62,753 bases of DNA from Thermoflexus sp. (GTDB lineage Bacteria; Chloroflexota; Anaerolineae; Aggregatilineales; Aggregatilineaceae). The number at the start of each line of letters is the position of its first letter. Positions within the stretch are counted from its first letter, which is position 1. The notes under the pieces are model-generated. The model made no database searches and had not been told where the DNA came from. It saw nothing but the letters and a program-made list of their open reading frames with translations. Below are positions 50,278-59,130 of the stretch, piece by piece. The stretch is taken from positions 1 to 62,753 of the forward strand of contig DYGX01000021.1 in the NCBI GenBank assembly GCA_020724465.1, written 5' to 3'. A program made the translations under genes and the position numbers.

Positions 50278-51498
50278 TCACGTCACGAAGGCGCGCCGGC
50301 CGGCGTGCCGCTCCCACGCGCCGGAAGCGAGGATCGCGCCGATGGCGTTGATCACCTGGCGCAGCTCGTCGTCGCTGTTGTAAAAATGCGGCGAGATGCG
50401 GATCCCCGCGTTCTCGCGGTAGTCGATCACGATGTCGCGCGCCAGCAGCTCGCGCGAGACTTCATAGGCGTGCGGCGGGTTGACGGTCACCGTGCCGCCG
50501 CGCCGGGCCGGGTCGCGGGGCGAGTTGACCGCGTAGCCCGCCTGCTCGGCCAGCTCGATCAGCAGCGCGGTCTGGCGCAGCGACTTGCGGCGGATGGCTT
50601 CAACGCCCACCTGCGCGATGATCTCGACGCCGGGGCGGTTGGCGTACAGGCTGGGGATGGCGGGCGTGCCGTTCAGAAAGCGGAACGCGTCATCGCGGAA
50701 GTCGATCTCGCCCACCTCGAAGGCGAACGGCCGCCGGTGCGCCATCCAGCCCGTCAGCCCTGGCCGCGCCGTGCGCAGGTGATCGGGCCGCGCGTAAAGA
50801 AACACGCCGCCTGGCCCGCCACACATCCACTTCAGCACGCCGCCCAGGTAATAATCGACGTTGAGCGCGGTCACGTCAAACGGCACGATCCCGCAGGCGT
50901 GATAGCCGTCGAGGATCACGGTCGCGCCGACCGCGTGCGCCTTCTCGATGATCGGCTGCACATCGAGGATATACGCGCTGCGAAACAACACGTGGCTGAT
51001 GGGGACCAGCAGCGTCCGCTCGTCGATGGCGTCGATGATCTTCTCGACCGGGACGGTCACGCCGCCGTCCTCGCTCTCGACCATGTGCAGCTCCACGTGC
51101 TGCGGCAGCATCCCGCGCAGGACGTAATAGACCGAGGGGAAGATGCCGGACTCGATCACAACCTTGTTGCGCGGGCCGTCGAAGTCGAACGCCGAGAGCA
51201 GGATCCCCATCGCCAGGGAGATGTTCTGGTGCATCGAGACGGTGTCCGGCGGCGCGCCGATGATGCCCGCGATCTGGTTGCCGAGCGCGACGTTCATCTC
51301 CCACCAGCCTTCGCCCCAGGCGCGCACGCCGCGTGTCGCCCAGGTGTCCGCATACTCGCGCAGGCTGTCATACACCGCGCGCGGCATGGCGCCCAGCGAG
51401 TTGTTGATCAGATAGGTGCACTGGCTGAGGATCGGAAACTCGTCCCGCCAGGCAAGCAGGGGATCAGCATGTGACTCGGGAGAAAGTGCGGAACTCAT
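50278..51498 (-). CDS. PLP-dependent class V aminotransferase fold, kynureninase-like
   Basis: A 406-residue PLP enzyme. DGYHACGIVPFDVTALNVD contains the cofactor-binding Asp and the region preceding the PLP lysine, and GGVLKWMCGGPGGVFLY carries the Schiff-base Lys. A kynureninase-like arrangement (INNSLGAMP at the N-terminus, RFLNGTPAIPSLYA later) and the neighbouring formamidase suggest cleavage of kynurenine to anthranilate and alanine. Cysteine-desulphurase-like alternatives are less likely because the segment with the catalytic Cys of that group is missing. 186 bases without a gene separate it from the formamidase gene. Confidence 0.8.
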   Translation of the reverse strand: MSSALSPESHADPLLAWRDEFPILSQCTYLINNSLGAMPRAVYDSLREYADTWATRGVRAWGEGWWEMNVALGNQIAGIIGAPPDTVSMHQNISLAMGILLSAFDFDGPRNKVVIESGIFPSVYYVLRGMLPQHVELHMVESEDGGVTVPVEKIIDAIDERTLLVPISHVLFRSAYILDVQPIIEKAHAVGATVILDGYHACGIVPFDVTALNVDYYLGGVLKWMCGGPGGVFLYARPDHLRTARPGLTGWMAHRRPFAFEVGEIDFRDDAFRFLNGTPAIPSLYANRPGVEIIAQVGVEAIRRKSLRQTALLIELAEQAGYAVNSPRDPARRGGTVTVNPPHAYEVSRELLARDIVIDYRENAGIRISPHFYNSDDELRQVINAIGAILASGAWERHAGRRAFVT

Positions 51499-51529
51499 CG
51501 GCTGCCATCCTGTTTATCACTGCGATCAC

Positions 51530-51568
51530 GGCGCAAACACATAGCGCAAACACATAGCGCAAACACAT
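51530..51568. repeat. 13-bp tandem repeat, three units
   Basis: GGCGCAAACACAT followed by two exact AGCGCAAACACAT units, head to tail. It lies in the 93-bp spacer between the kinase-fusion gene stop and the kynureninase-like start, about 32 bases upstream of the latter's start codon on the minus strand. Confidence 0.9.
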
Positions 51569-51591
51569 ACAGACGTAAGCCGCCCACGCGA

Positions 51592-52746
51592 TTAATCGCC
51601 GGCGCGGCGGGCGACGACCCGCACCGCGTTGGGGATCGGGCGCCCCGCCACCAGGATCAGGTAGCCGCCGCCGCCCGCTCCGGAGAGCTTCCACCCCAGC
51701 GCCTGATCGCGCATCTGATCGATCAGGCGGGTGACCTGGGGCGTGAGCATCTTGGGAAACATGGCGACCTGCGCCTCAAACGAGCGCCGCACCGCCGCGC
51801 CGAACGCGGCCAGGTCGCGCGCCAGGATCGCGTCCCAGGCGGCGTCAGCGGCGGCGGCCAGCGCCCCGGCCCGCTCGCGGTTGATGTGCGTGTCCGACAG
51901 CACGTCGAAATCACCCTGGCGCGGCCCCAGCGTGATCAGATACAACGCCTGCTCGACGAAGCGTAGCGCGTCTTCGTCCTGCACCTGGTCGATGCGCGAT
52001 GGCCAGTAGGCCCCTTCGTAGTAGGCCCGCGCCAGGCCGGGAAAGACGATCCCGATCGCGTCCTGCGAGCCGGAGATCTCCTTGGTGCCGGGCGGGTTGT
52101 CGTAGGCGAACAGGATTTTGGCCAGCTTCTCCGGATCGCCAGGGGGCAGGCGCGGCCCCCACAGATCGATGGCGGCATTGCGCGTGCTGGACGCCATGCC
52201 GCTGCGCTCGTTGAACTCGATCGTCGGTTCGATGGAGAGCGTGATCACCGCGCCGGGATGGTGCTGCGAGACGAACGGCTGATCCAGCCAGCCGCCGGCC
52301 AGGTCGATACGAAAAGGGATGCGGTTGAGCGCGCGCAGCGCCGTGCTGGAACGTGGCTCCAGGCCGGGGTGCGGCTCGCGCGAGAGGACCACGTACTCAA
52401 CCCCGTGCTCCTCGCAAAGTTGTTGCTTGTCCGGCGTGTGACCGTCCTCGTTGACCACAAAGATATCCGGTTTGAGCGCCTTGAACTCGTCAACAAAATC
52501 CAGCAGGCCAGACCCGCGGGAGATGAACGCGTCTTTGACGTAGCTCACCGACTTGACCATAAAGAGCCGCTCCTGCTCCGAGTTGACCGGCGGGCGGCCC
52601 TTCAGCTCGTACACGGTCCGGTCGGACCCCAGCGCGACGTACAGATCGCCGAACTCGGCGGCGGCTTTGAAGAAGGCGATGTGTCCGCTGTGCAGCAGGT
52701 CGTAGCACCCGCTGACCATCACTTTCTTGCGTGTGTTTTCCGCCAT
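51592..52746 (-). CDS. Fusion: cytidylyltransferase-like + GHMP kinase
   Basis: A 384-residue bifunctional-looking protein. Residues about 8-135 are a TagD/HldE-C type nucleotidyltransferase with SGCYDLLHSGHIAF (HxGH at 19-22) and PRSSTAL in place of the ISST motif. Residues about 140-384 are GHMP-kinase-like: RIPFRIDLAGGWLD, the ATP-loop variant SGMASSTRNAA (about 182-191), GSQDAIG and LSGAGGGGYL. The pair would phosphorylate a sugar and then activate it with a nucleotide, as in heptose or fucose salvage. The order kinase-after-transferase differs from HldE. Divergent from uxuA. Confidence 0.85.
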   Translation of the reverse strand: MAENTRKKVMVSGCYDLLHSGHIAFFKAAAEFGDLYVALGSDRTVYELKGRPPVNSEQERLFMVKSVSYVKDAFISRGSGLLDFVDEFKALKPDIFVVNEDGHTPDKQQLCEEHGVEYVVLSREPHPGLEPRSSTALRALNRIPFRIDLAGGWLDQPFVSQHHPGAVITLSIEPTIEFNERSGMASSTRNAAIDLWGPRLPPGDPEKLAKILFAYDNPPGTKEISGSQDAIGIVFPGLARAYYEGAYWPSRIDQVQDEDALRFVEQALYLITLGPRQGDFDVLSDTHINRERAGALAAAADAAWDAILARDLAAFGAAVRRSFEAQVAMFPKMLTPQVTRLIDQMRDQALGWKLSGAGGGGYLILVAGRPIPNAVRVVARRAGD

Positions 52747-52912
52747 AGCCCCATCTCACCCCGTCTCACACCGGCACGCGCCCGGCTCGATTGTGCCGCA
52801 GAGCGTCGCCACACCGCAAGGGCGCCGCCGGGCCGCGTTGCCCGGCACGCAGACATCGTATATCATCCCCCTGACAGCGCCACGGAGCAAGCCCAATCGG
52901 GGGCGGAGAGAC

Positions 52913-53980
52913 ATGCAGCTGGGACTCGGACTCTACCGGCATATGCTGACGCAGGACAACTACCGGTTCGCGCGGCAGGCAGGCGCGACGGCGATCGTCG
53001 CGCACCTGTGCGACTATTTCGCTGAGGGACCGCGCATCCCCACCACGGGCGAGCAGGGGTGGGGCCTGGCCGGGCGCGGGCTGGAAATCTGGGAGCCGGA
53101 AAATCTGCTGGCGCTCAAGCAAGCGATCAACGCCGAAGGGCTGGAGCTGGCCGCCGTCGAAAACCTGGACCCGATGCTGTGGCACGATGTCCTGCTCGAC
53201 GGCCCGCGCAAAGCGGAGCAGTTGGAGACGGTCAAGCGCATCATCCGCGCTTTCGGCGAGGTCGGCATCCCGATCCTCGGCTACAACTTCAGCATCGCGG
53301 GCGTGTGGGGGCATGTCGAGGGGCCGTATGCCCGCGGCGGCGCGGCGTCGGTCGCCTTCCTGGGGCCGGACGGCCCCGCCGAAACGCCGATCCCCAACGG
53401 GATGGTCTGGAACATGATCTACGATCCGGACGCGCCGCCCGGCACGATGGGGACCGTCACGCCGGAGCAGCTCTGGCAGCGGCTCGATGACTTTCTGGCG
53501 GCAGTCTTGCCGGTGGCCGAAGAAGCCGGCGTGCAGCTCGCGCTGCACCCGGACGACCCGCCCATGCCCACGCTGCGCGGCACGGCCCGCCTGGTCTACC
53601 AGCCGTCCCTCTACCAGAAGCTGCTGGACATGCGCCCCAGCCCTGCCAACAAACTGGAGTTCTGCATCGGCTCGCTGGCGGAGATGGCCGAGGGCGACAT
53701 CTACGACGTGATCGATATCTACAGCCGCCAGGACGCGATCGCGTATGTGCATTTCCGCAACGTGCGTGGCAAAGTGCCCCGCTATCACGAGGTGTTTGTG
53801 GACGAGGGCGACGTCGACATGCTGCGCGCCATCCGCATCCTGCACGCCAACGGCTACAACGGCGTGTTGATCCCCGATCACACGCCACAGATGACCTGCG
53901 CCGCGCCCTGGCACGCCGGGATGGCGTTCGCGCTGGGCTACATGCGCGCTGCGATCCAGGCCTGCGGCTGGCGACTGTAA
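52913..53980 (+). CDS. uxuA: Mannonate dehydratase
   Basis: A 355-residue UxuA-type enzyme that dehydrates D-mannonate to 2-keto-3-deoxy-gluconate in glucuronate breakdown. Recognisable parts are ILGYNFSIAGVWGH, LALHPDDPPMPTLRGTAR (metal-ligand region), and YVHFRNVRGKVPRYHEVFVD with EGDVDM. The start is ATG 52913, preceded by GGAGAG; the open frame extends 62 codons upstream into the divergent promoter region and is not credible there. No other glucuronate genes lie beside it; the neighbour on the left is the sugar kinase/nucleotidyltransferase fusion. Confidence 0.93.
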   Translation: MQLGLGLYRHMLTQDNYRFARQAGATAIVAHLCDYFAEGPRIPTTGEQGWGLAGRGLEIWEPENLLALKQAINAEGLELAAVENLDPMLWHDVLLDGPRKAEQLETVKRIIRAFGEVGIPILGYNFSIAGVWGHVEGPYARGGAASVAFLGPDGPAETPIPNGMVWNMIYDPDAPPGTMGTVTPEQLWQRLDDFLAAVLPVAEEAGVQLALHPDDPPMPTLRGTARLVYQPSLYQKLLDMRPSPANKLEFCIGSLAEMAEGDIYDVIDIYSRQDAIAYVHFRNVRGKVPRYHEVFVDEGDVDMLRAIRILHANGYNGVLIPDHTPQMTCAAPWHAGMAFALGYMRAAIQACGWRL

Positions 53981-54034
53981 CGCCCTGCACGGGGTGGCTT
54001 CCCCGCACCCCCAAACCCCTTTGCAGAGGCGCGC

Positions 54035-54568
54035 TTACACGTCCGCCTGACCGCCGATCCACAGCCAGGGCCACGCGCCGGGCGCGTCGGCCAGACCGGC
54101 CGCCACCGGAAGCTGCCCCAGCTCGTATAGCGCGGTGCTCAGCCGGTACTCCGACCAGAACACCTGGCGGTGATAGCCCGGCTGCCAGACGCGGTAGATC
54201 GCGCCGCCCCACACCGGCGAATAGCGCAGCACCCGGTCGAGCGAGTCATCGTCCGCGCGGCGGATTTGCTCCAGCACCCGCGCCGCCACCCGCGCTTTGA
54301 CGGCTGCCACGAACGCGTCGAGCGCGGCAGAGCCGGCGGGGCCAACCACCAGCCGCACCCATGCCGGCATGATCAGCGCGCCCCACAGCGTCCCCGGTGC
54401 ATTCGGCGCGCCGGCCCGCACCGCCTCGAACGCCGCCCGCGCAAGGCGAGGGCGCTCCAGCAGCGGCGCGTGATCCTGCACGACAAGCGTCACCTGCGCG
54501 TAGAAATCGCGCGGCTCGTCGTCCAGCCACGCAGCGAGCAGATCGCCCGCGCCGTCCAGCTCGTCCAC
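54035..54568 (-). CDS. Degenerate REP-associated transposase-like (RAYT/Y1) protein
   Basis: A 177-residue protein whose layout follows the Y1/IS200-like REP-associated transposases: IMPAWVRLVV matches the usual MPNHVHLLV position, and WQPGYHRQVFWSEY then LYELGQLPVAAGLADAPGAWPW match the GYHDRV...NPVRAGLV..WPWSS end. Both His of the HUH metal site are replaced (Trp and Arg), so single-strand DNA cleavage is unlikely. A candidate Tyr remains in GYH. The start is GTG 54568 with AGGA seven bases upstream, preferred over TTG 54583, which lacks a ribosome site. It may be a domesticated or decaying gene. Confidence 0.65.
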   Translation of the reverse strand: MDELDGAGDLLAAWLDDEPRDFYAQVTLVVQDHAPLLERPRLARAAFEAVRAGAPNAPGTLWGALIMPAWVRLVVGPAGSAALDAFVAAVKARVAARVLEQIRRADDDSLDRVLRYSPVWGGAIYRVWQPGYHRQVFWSEYRLSTALYELGQLPVAAGLADAPGAWPWLWIGGQADV

Positions 54569-54678
54569 CGGATTTTCCTGCAACCGTTAATCGAATTCTA
54601 AACTTCCTATAAGCTGCGGATCAGCAGCACGGTGTATACTTGAATATCCACCGCCAACCTCAGAGAAGGACAGCAGCC

Positions 54679-56355
54679 ATGCGCCGATCCCACGCCTTCC
54701 TGACCGGCGCGCTGGTGGGTGGTCTGCTCACCGCGCCTTTGATCGCCCTATTATATCTGGCCGACCGGCTCGGAGACTTCCCGTTCGTCCCCTACACCCT
54801 CTTCGACTGGCTGGGGCGCGTCCTGCCCGGCGGCGTGATCACGCGCGTCATCGAGGGCATGGTCCGCGCGATCCGCACGCTGAACCTGGGCGAGACATCC
54901 GGCACGGCCAAAACCATCGAGAACGGGATGGGCATCCTGGCCCTGCTGGCGATCGGGATCGCGGCGGGGGCGGGGCTGTTCGCCGTCCGGCACGCGCTCG
55001 ACCGGCGCCTCACGGAGCGCGCCCGCGCCGTGCCCGGCCTGATCACCGGCGCGCTCGTCGGCCTGCCGCTGATCCTGATCACCCGCCACATGCTCTACAG
55101 CCCCGGCACCGCCTTCACCGCCGCCGCGCCGGAAGCCCTGGCTCTGGCATGGCTGGCGCTGGCCTTTCTGGTGTGGGGCGCGGCCCTGGGGCGGGTCTAC
55201 GACCGGCTGTACCCGGCGCCCGGCCACATCAGCGAGGAACCTGCCCCGTTGGGAGCATCCGTCACCCGCCTGGACCGCCGCCGGTTCCTGATCCGGCTGG
55301 GCGGCGCGACGGCAGCGATCACCGTGGCTGGCGCCGGCGTGGGCCGGCTGATCGCCTACCTGGAAGCGCAGGACTTGCAGGCCACCATCGAGGCGCGGCG
55401 GCGCGCTGCTGAGGCCATGCCCGCCGGTCTGCCCAACGCCGGAGATCCGGTCGAGCCGGCGCCCGGCACGCGCCCCGAATACACGCCGCTGGAAGACCAC
55501 TATCGCATCGACATCAACTCGCGCCCGGTCGAGATCGACGGCAGCGCGTGGCGGCTGCGGATTCATGGCCTGGTCGATCACCCGCAGGAACTGGCGCTCG
55601 ACGATCTGATGGCGCGCTACCAATCGCACGACCAGTACGTGACGCTCGCCTGCATCTCCAACCCGATCGCGGGCGACCTGATCAGCACCACGCGCTGGAC
55701 GGGCGTCCGCCTGCGCGACGTGCTGGCCGACGCCGGGGTACAGCCGGGCGCGGCCTACCTGCGCGTGCGCTCCGCCGATGGCTTCCACGAAACAGTTGAC
55801 CTCGCGCTGGTGGACGAAGAACCGCGCCTGCTGCTGGCTTACCAGTGGGACGGCATCCCCCTGCTGCCGCAACACGGTTACCCGCTGCGCCTCTACATCC
55901 CCGATCGCTACGGGATGAAGCAGCCGAAGTGGATTACCGAGATCGAGGTCACCGGGGAATACGAAGAAGGGTATTGGGTCGTGCGCGGCTGGGACGCGGT
56001 CGCGCAGATGCGCGCCACCTCGGTGATCGATGTGGTGGCCGCCGACAGCGCCTATTCCGACCCGGCCACCGGGCAGATGCTGATCCCGATTGGCGGGATC
56101 GCGCACGCGGGCGCGCGCGGCATCTCGAAAGTCGAGGTGCGCGTGGACGACGGGGAATGGGCCGAAGCCCGGCTCCGCGCGCCGCTCTCCGAAACAACCT
56201 GGGTCATCTGGCGCTACGACTGGCCGTTTGCCCCCGGCGAGCACACCTTCACCGTCCGCTGCACCGAGGGCGACGGCACGCCGCAGATCGCCGAGCGACG
56301 CCCAACCGCTCCCAGCGGCGCAACCGGCCTGCACAGCGTGTCGCGCTCGCTCTAG
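54679..56355 (+). CDS. Membrane molybdopterin oxidoreductase (sulphite oxidase-like) with internal Tat motif
   Basis: A 558-residue protein. Four TM spans (about 8-28, 84-105, 119-136, 152-172) are followed by a twin-arginine-like segment LDRRRFLIRLGG directly before a fifth hydrophobic span (about 205-225). The catalytic domain (about 270-440) has the oxidoreductase molybdopterin fold with the Mo-ligating Cys in VTLACISNP (Cys325), and a Mo-co dimerisation-type domain closes the protein. The substrate is unknown; no c-type haem partner is adjacent. The start is ATG 54679 with GAAGGA. Its TAG stop lies in the CTAG end of a MITE-like element. Confidence 0.85.
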   Translation: MRRSHAFLTGALVGGLLTAPLIALLYLADRLGDFPFVPYTLFDWLGRVLPGGVITRVIEGMVRAIRTLNLGETSGTAKTIENGMGILALLAIGIAAGAGLFAVRHALDRRLTERARAVPGLITGALVGLPLILITRHMLYSPGTAFTAAAPEALALAWLALAFLVWGAALGRVYDRLYPAPGHISEEPAPLGASVTRLDRRRFLIRLGGATAAITVAGAGVGRLIAYLEAQDLQATIEARRRAAEAMPAGLPNAGDPVEPAPGTRPEYTPLEDHYRIDINSRPVEIDGSAWRLRIHGLVDHPQELALDDLMARYQSHDQYVTLACISNPIAGDLISTTRWTGVRLRDVLADAGVQPGAAYLRVRSADGFHETVDLALVDEEPRLLLAYQWDGIPLLPQHGYPLRLYIPDRYGMKQPKWITEIEVTGEYEEGYWVVRGWDAVAQMRATSVIDVVAADSAYSDPATGQMLIPIGGIAHAGARGISKVEVRVDDGEWAEARLRAPLSETTWVIWRYDWPFAPGEHTFTVRCTEGDGTPQIAERRPTAPSGATGLHSVSRSL

Positions 56356-56517
56356 GGTGGCCCCTCAACCCCCGGCCCCTTCTCCCTCGGTGGGAGCGCG
56401 TACGACGACCGAAAGCCCCTCTCCCCGCGACGCAGTCGCCGAGGGAGAGGGGTTTGGGGTGAGGGGCAGCCCCTCTCCCCGCGACAGGCGAGAGCGACCG
56501 TGCCGGACACGCTCTGG
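56352..56517 (+). mobile_element. CTAG-ended MITE-like element, copy B2
   Basis: A 166-bp element. The left CTAG (56352-56355) carries the stop of the preceding gene. The right end read from 56517 is CCAGAGCGTGTCCGGCAC, matching other right ends. The interior has repeated CCCCTCTCCC tracts facing GAGAGGGG and GGTGAGGGG, giving a long C-rich/G-rich hairpin potential. The left inner repeat is degenerate compared with copy B1. Bases 56518-56618 up to the next gene contain nothing recognisable. Confidence 0.6.
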
Positions 56518-56618
56518 TGGAGGCGAGCCGTCTTCTGGCGTTTTCGGCCCGCGCCCGGTAGAGTAAACGCGCGATCCGGGCTGCGGCCCGGCGAGCGGCA
56601 TTCTACCGAGCGAGCGGT

Positions 56619-58253
56619 ATGGGCACAGTCATCGGCGAAACCGTCGCCGTCACCCCACCTGACACCACCGGCGAAAGCGCGCCCCCGGCGGGCATGGTCC
56701 GCGCCACGGGCGTGATCGCGCTGGGCAACATCGCCAGCCGCGTGCTGGGGCTGGTGCGCGAGATGCTGCTGACGGCGCTGTTCGGCCCCGGCGCGGCGGT
56801 GGACGCCTTCAACCTGGCGATCATCGTCCCGCGCGGGCTGTACGACCTGCTGATCGGCGGCCACGTCAATTCGGCGCTGGTCCCGGTCCTCAGCGCCTAC
56901 GCCGCCCGCGAGAACCGCCGCGACCTGTGGGAGCTGGTCAACCGCCTGCTGGGCGTGGTGCTGGTCTCGCTGGCCGTGCTGGTGCTGGCGCTGGAGCTGT
57001 TCGCCCCGCAGGTGATCGGCCTGATCGCGGACCAGGACGCGGCGCCGGAAGTGATCAACCTGGCAACCGACCTGCTGCGCGTCACCGCCCCGGCGCTGAT
57101 CTTCCTGAGCCTGTTCGCCGTGCTGTCCGGCCTGCTTTACGCGCTGCGGCGCTTCACCTGGCCGGCCTTCGCCTCGACCGTCTTCAACGGGACGATCGTG
57201 CTGGTCACGCTGGCGCTGTACCGCCCGTTTGGCATTACAGCGGTGGCGCTCGGCTGGCTGATTGGCGCGCTGGTGCAGCTTCTGTTGCAGGCCCCTGGCC
57301 TGCGCGACGCCCGCCTGCGCGTGCAGCTTGGCGGGGCGCTGCACCACCCCGGTCTGCGGCGGATCGGGGTGCTGTACATCCCCGTCATGGCGACGCTGGC
57401 GCTGGACGTGCTGGTCAACCGGCCCTTCAGCTACAATCTGGCGTCGCGCACGGGCGAGGGCAGCATCTCGTATATGTCGTGGGCCACCACGCTGATCCAG
57501 TTCCCACAGGGGCTGGTCGCGATTGCGATCTCGGCGGCCATCCTGCCCACGCTGTCGCGCCAGGCCGCCGCGCCGCACAGCGCGCTCCAACCGTTCCGGA
57601 TCACGCTCGGCCAGGGGCTGCGGCTGGCGCTGGTGCTGATCATCCCGGCGGCAGTCGGTCTGTTCGTGCTGGCCGAGCCGACCGTCGCGCTGCTGTTCGA
57701 GCGCGGCAAATTCGACGCGAGCGACACCGCCCGGACGGCGCTGGCGCTGCGGCTATATTTGCTGGGGCTGCCGTTCGCGGCGGTCGATCTGCTGCTGGTG
57801 TTCGCCTTTTACGCGCGGCAGAACACGCTGACTCCGGCGCTGGTGGGCGTGATCTCGCTGGCGGCCTACATGGCGATCGCGATCGGCCTGCTGCCGTGGT
57901 ACAGCTTCTTCGCGCTCATGATCGCGGACTCGGTCAAGCACGCGGTGCATTCCGGCGTCTCGGCCTGGCTGCTCTATCGCGGCCTGGGCGGCTATGGCGA
58001 CCAGCGTCTGATCCGCACGGCGGCGCGGGCCGGGCTGGCCGCCGCCGGCATGGGCCTGCTGACGTTTCTGGTCGCCGCAGGGCTGGAAAGCGTCCTGCCG
58101 CGCAGCCTGCCCGGTCATCTGGCGATCGTGTGCGGGGCGGGCGGCGTGGGGCTGATGGTCTACAGCGCGCTGGCCTCGCGGCTGGGGCTGGACGAGTGGC
58201 GCTGGATCCGCGATCTGCTGCGCCAGAGGCTGGGCCGCGGCCCGGTTTCCTAG
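56619..58253 (+). CDS. murJ: Lipid II flippase MurJ
   Basis: A 544-residue polytopic membrane protein of the MviN/MurJ family, with about fourteen TM segments. It flips lipid-linked peptidoglycan precursor across the membrane. Typical blocks are SRVLGLVREMLLTALFGPGAAVDAFNLA, IPRGLYDLL-like VPRGLYDLL, and LFERGKFDASDTARTALALRLYLLGLPF. Peptidoglycan synthesis is thereby implied. The gene stands alone after the MITE-like element, with 70 bases before the methyltransferase gene, which may be co-transcribed. Confidence 0.93.
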   Translation: MGTVIGETVAVTPPDTTGESAPPAGMVRATGVIALGNIASRVLGLVREMLLTALFGPGAAVDAFNLAIIVPRGLYDLLIGGHVNSALVPVLSAYAARENRRDLWELVNRLLGVVLVSLAVLVLALELFAPQVIGLIADQDAAPEVINLATDLLRVTAPALIFLSLFAVLSGLLYALRRFTWPAFASTVFNGTIVLVTLALYRPFGITAVALGWLIGALVQLLLQAPGLRDARLRVQLGGALHHPGLRRIGVLYIPVMATLALDVLVNRPFSYNLASRTGEGSISYMSWATTLIQFPQGLVAIAISAAILPTLSRQAAAPHSALQPFRITLGQGLRLALVLIIPAAVGLFVLAEPTVALLFERGKFDASDTARTALALRLYLLGLPFAAVDLLLVFAFYARQNTLTPALVGVISLAAYMAIAIGLLPWYSFFALMIADSVKHAVHSGVSAWLLYRGLGGYGDQRLIRTAARAGLAAAGMGLLTFLVAAGLESVLPRSLPGHLAIVCGAGGVGLMVYSALASRLGLDEWRWIRDLLRQRLGRGPVS

Positions 58254-58323
58254 CGCCGGCCCGGCACGCTTTGTATAATCGCGCCTAGCATGCGCGCACG
58301 CGCAAAGTTTTGAGGAGTACGGC

Positions 58324-59130
58324 TTGTCCGAGCAGCCCCAACCGGTCCCGCCCGACCGCTACACCGAGGAATATTTCCTGACGGCCTGCGAGGGCTACGA
58401 GGACTTTCTGCAAAGCGACGGCGAAAACCTCTCGCGACGCCTGAAGGCAGCGTTCGCGCTGGCGGCAGTCGAGCCGGGGATGACGGTGCTGGATGTGGCC
58501 TGCGGGCGCGGCGAGATCGTGCTGCACTGTGCGCGGCTGGGCGCCAACGCCTACGGCTTCGACTACGCGCACGCCGCGATCAAGCTGACCCGCGCGCTGC
58601 TCGCCCGCGAGCAGGACAGGCTGCCGGGGGTAGCTGCGGTGGTCCAGGCCGAGGCCAAGCGCTTTCCGTTCCCGGCGCGCCGCTTTGACCGCGTGCTGAT
58701 GTTCGACATTGTGGAGCATCTGCACCCCTGGGAACTGCATGCTTCGCTGCAAGAAGTGCGCCGCGTGATGAAAGACGACGGGCGGCTGATCATTCACACC
58801 GCGCCGAACATCTGGTACGACCGCTACGCCTATCCGATCGTGCGCCGGGTGCGGACCCTGATGGGACAGGGGGCGGCCTACCCCGCCAACCCGCGCCAGT
58901 TCCTGGTGGAGCACAACCAGGAAGTGCACGTCAACGAGCAGTCGATGCTCAGCCTGCGGCGGGCGCTGCGCCGCGCGGGGTTCAACAGCCACGTGTGGCT
59001 GGATTCGCCGCCGCAGGACCGCCGAGAGAACATCGTGCTGGACACGGTGCGCGCGGCGCTGTTTCGCTGGCCGCCGTTTCGCTGGTTCTTCGAGCGCGAG
59101 GTGTTCGCCATTGCCGAGAAGCGGCGCTAG
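58324..59130 (+). CDS. Class I SAM-dependent methyltransferase
   Basis: A 268-residue methyltransferase. Motif I is TVLDVACGRGEIVLH, FDRVLMFDIVEHLHPWEL is the post-strand-4 segment typical of the UbiE/COQ5-like Methyltransf_11 group, and a C-terminal region HETVHVNEQS-like (EVHVNEQSMLSLRRAL) follows. The start is TTG 58324 with GAGGAG seven bases upstream. The substrate is unknown; position after murJ hints at envelope or lipid modification but does not prove it. The TAG stop falls in the CTAG of a MITE-like left end. Confidence 0.85.
   Translation: MSEQPQPVPPDRYTEEYFLTACEGYEDFLQSDGENLSRRLKAAFALAAVEPGMTVLDVACGRGEIVLHCARLGANAYGFDYAHAAIKLTRALLAREQDRLPGVAAVVQAEAKRFPFPARRFDRVLMFDIVEHLHPWELHASLQEVRRVMKDDGRLIIHTAPNIWYDRYAYPIVRRVRTLMGQGAAYPANPRQFLVEHNQEVHVNEQSMLSLRRALRRAGFNSHVWLDSPPQDRRENIVLDTVRAALFRWPPFRWFFEREVFAIAEKRR

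Noticed and set aside
51530-51568. Possible CRISPR array
   Set aside because: Units are only 13 bp and directly adjacent with no spacers; it is a simple tandem repeat.
53985-54034. Another MITE-like B copy suggested by CACCCCCAAACCCCTTTG
   Set aside because: The C-rich interior is similar but both terminal repeats are missing, so it was not listed as a feature.
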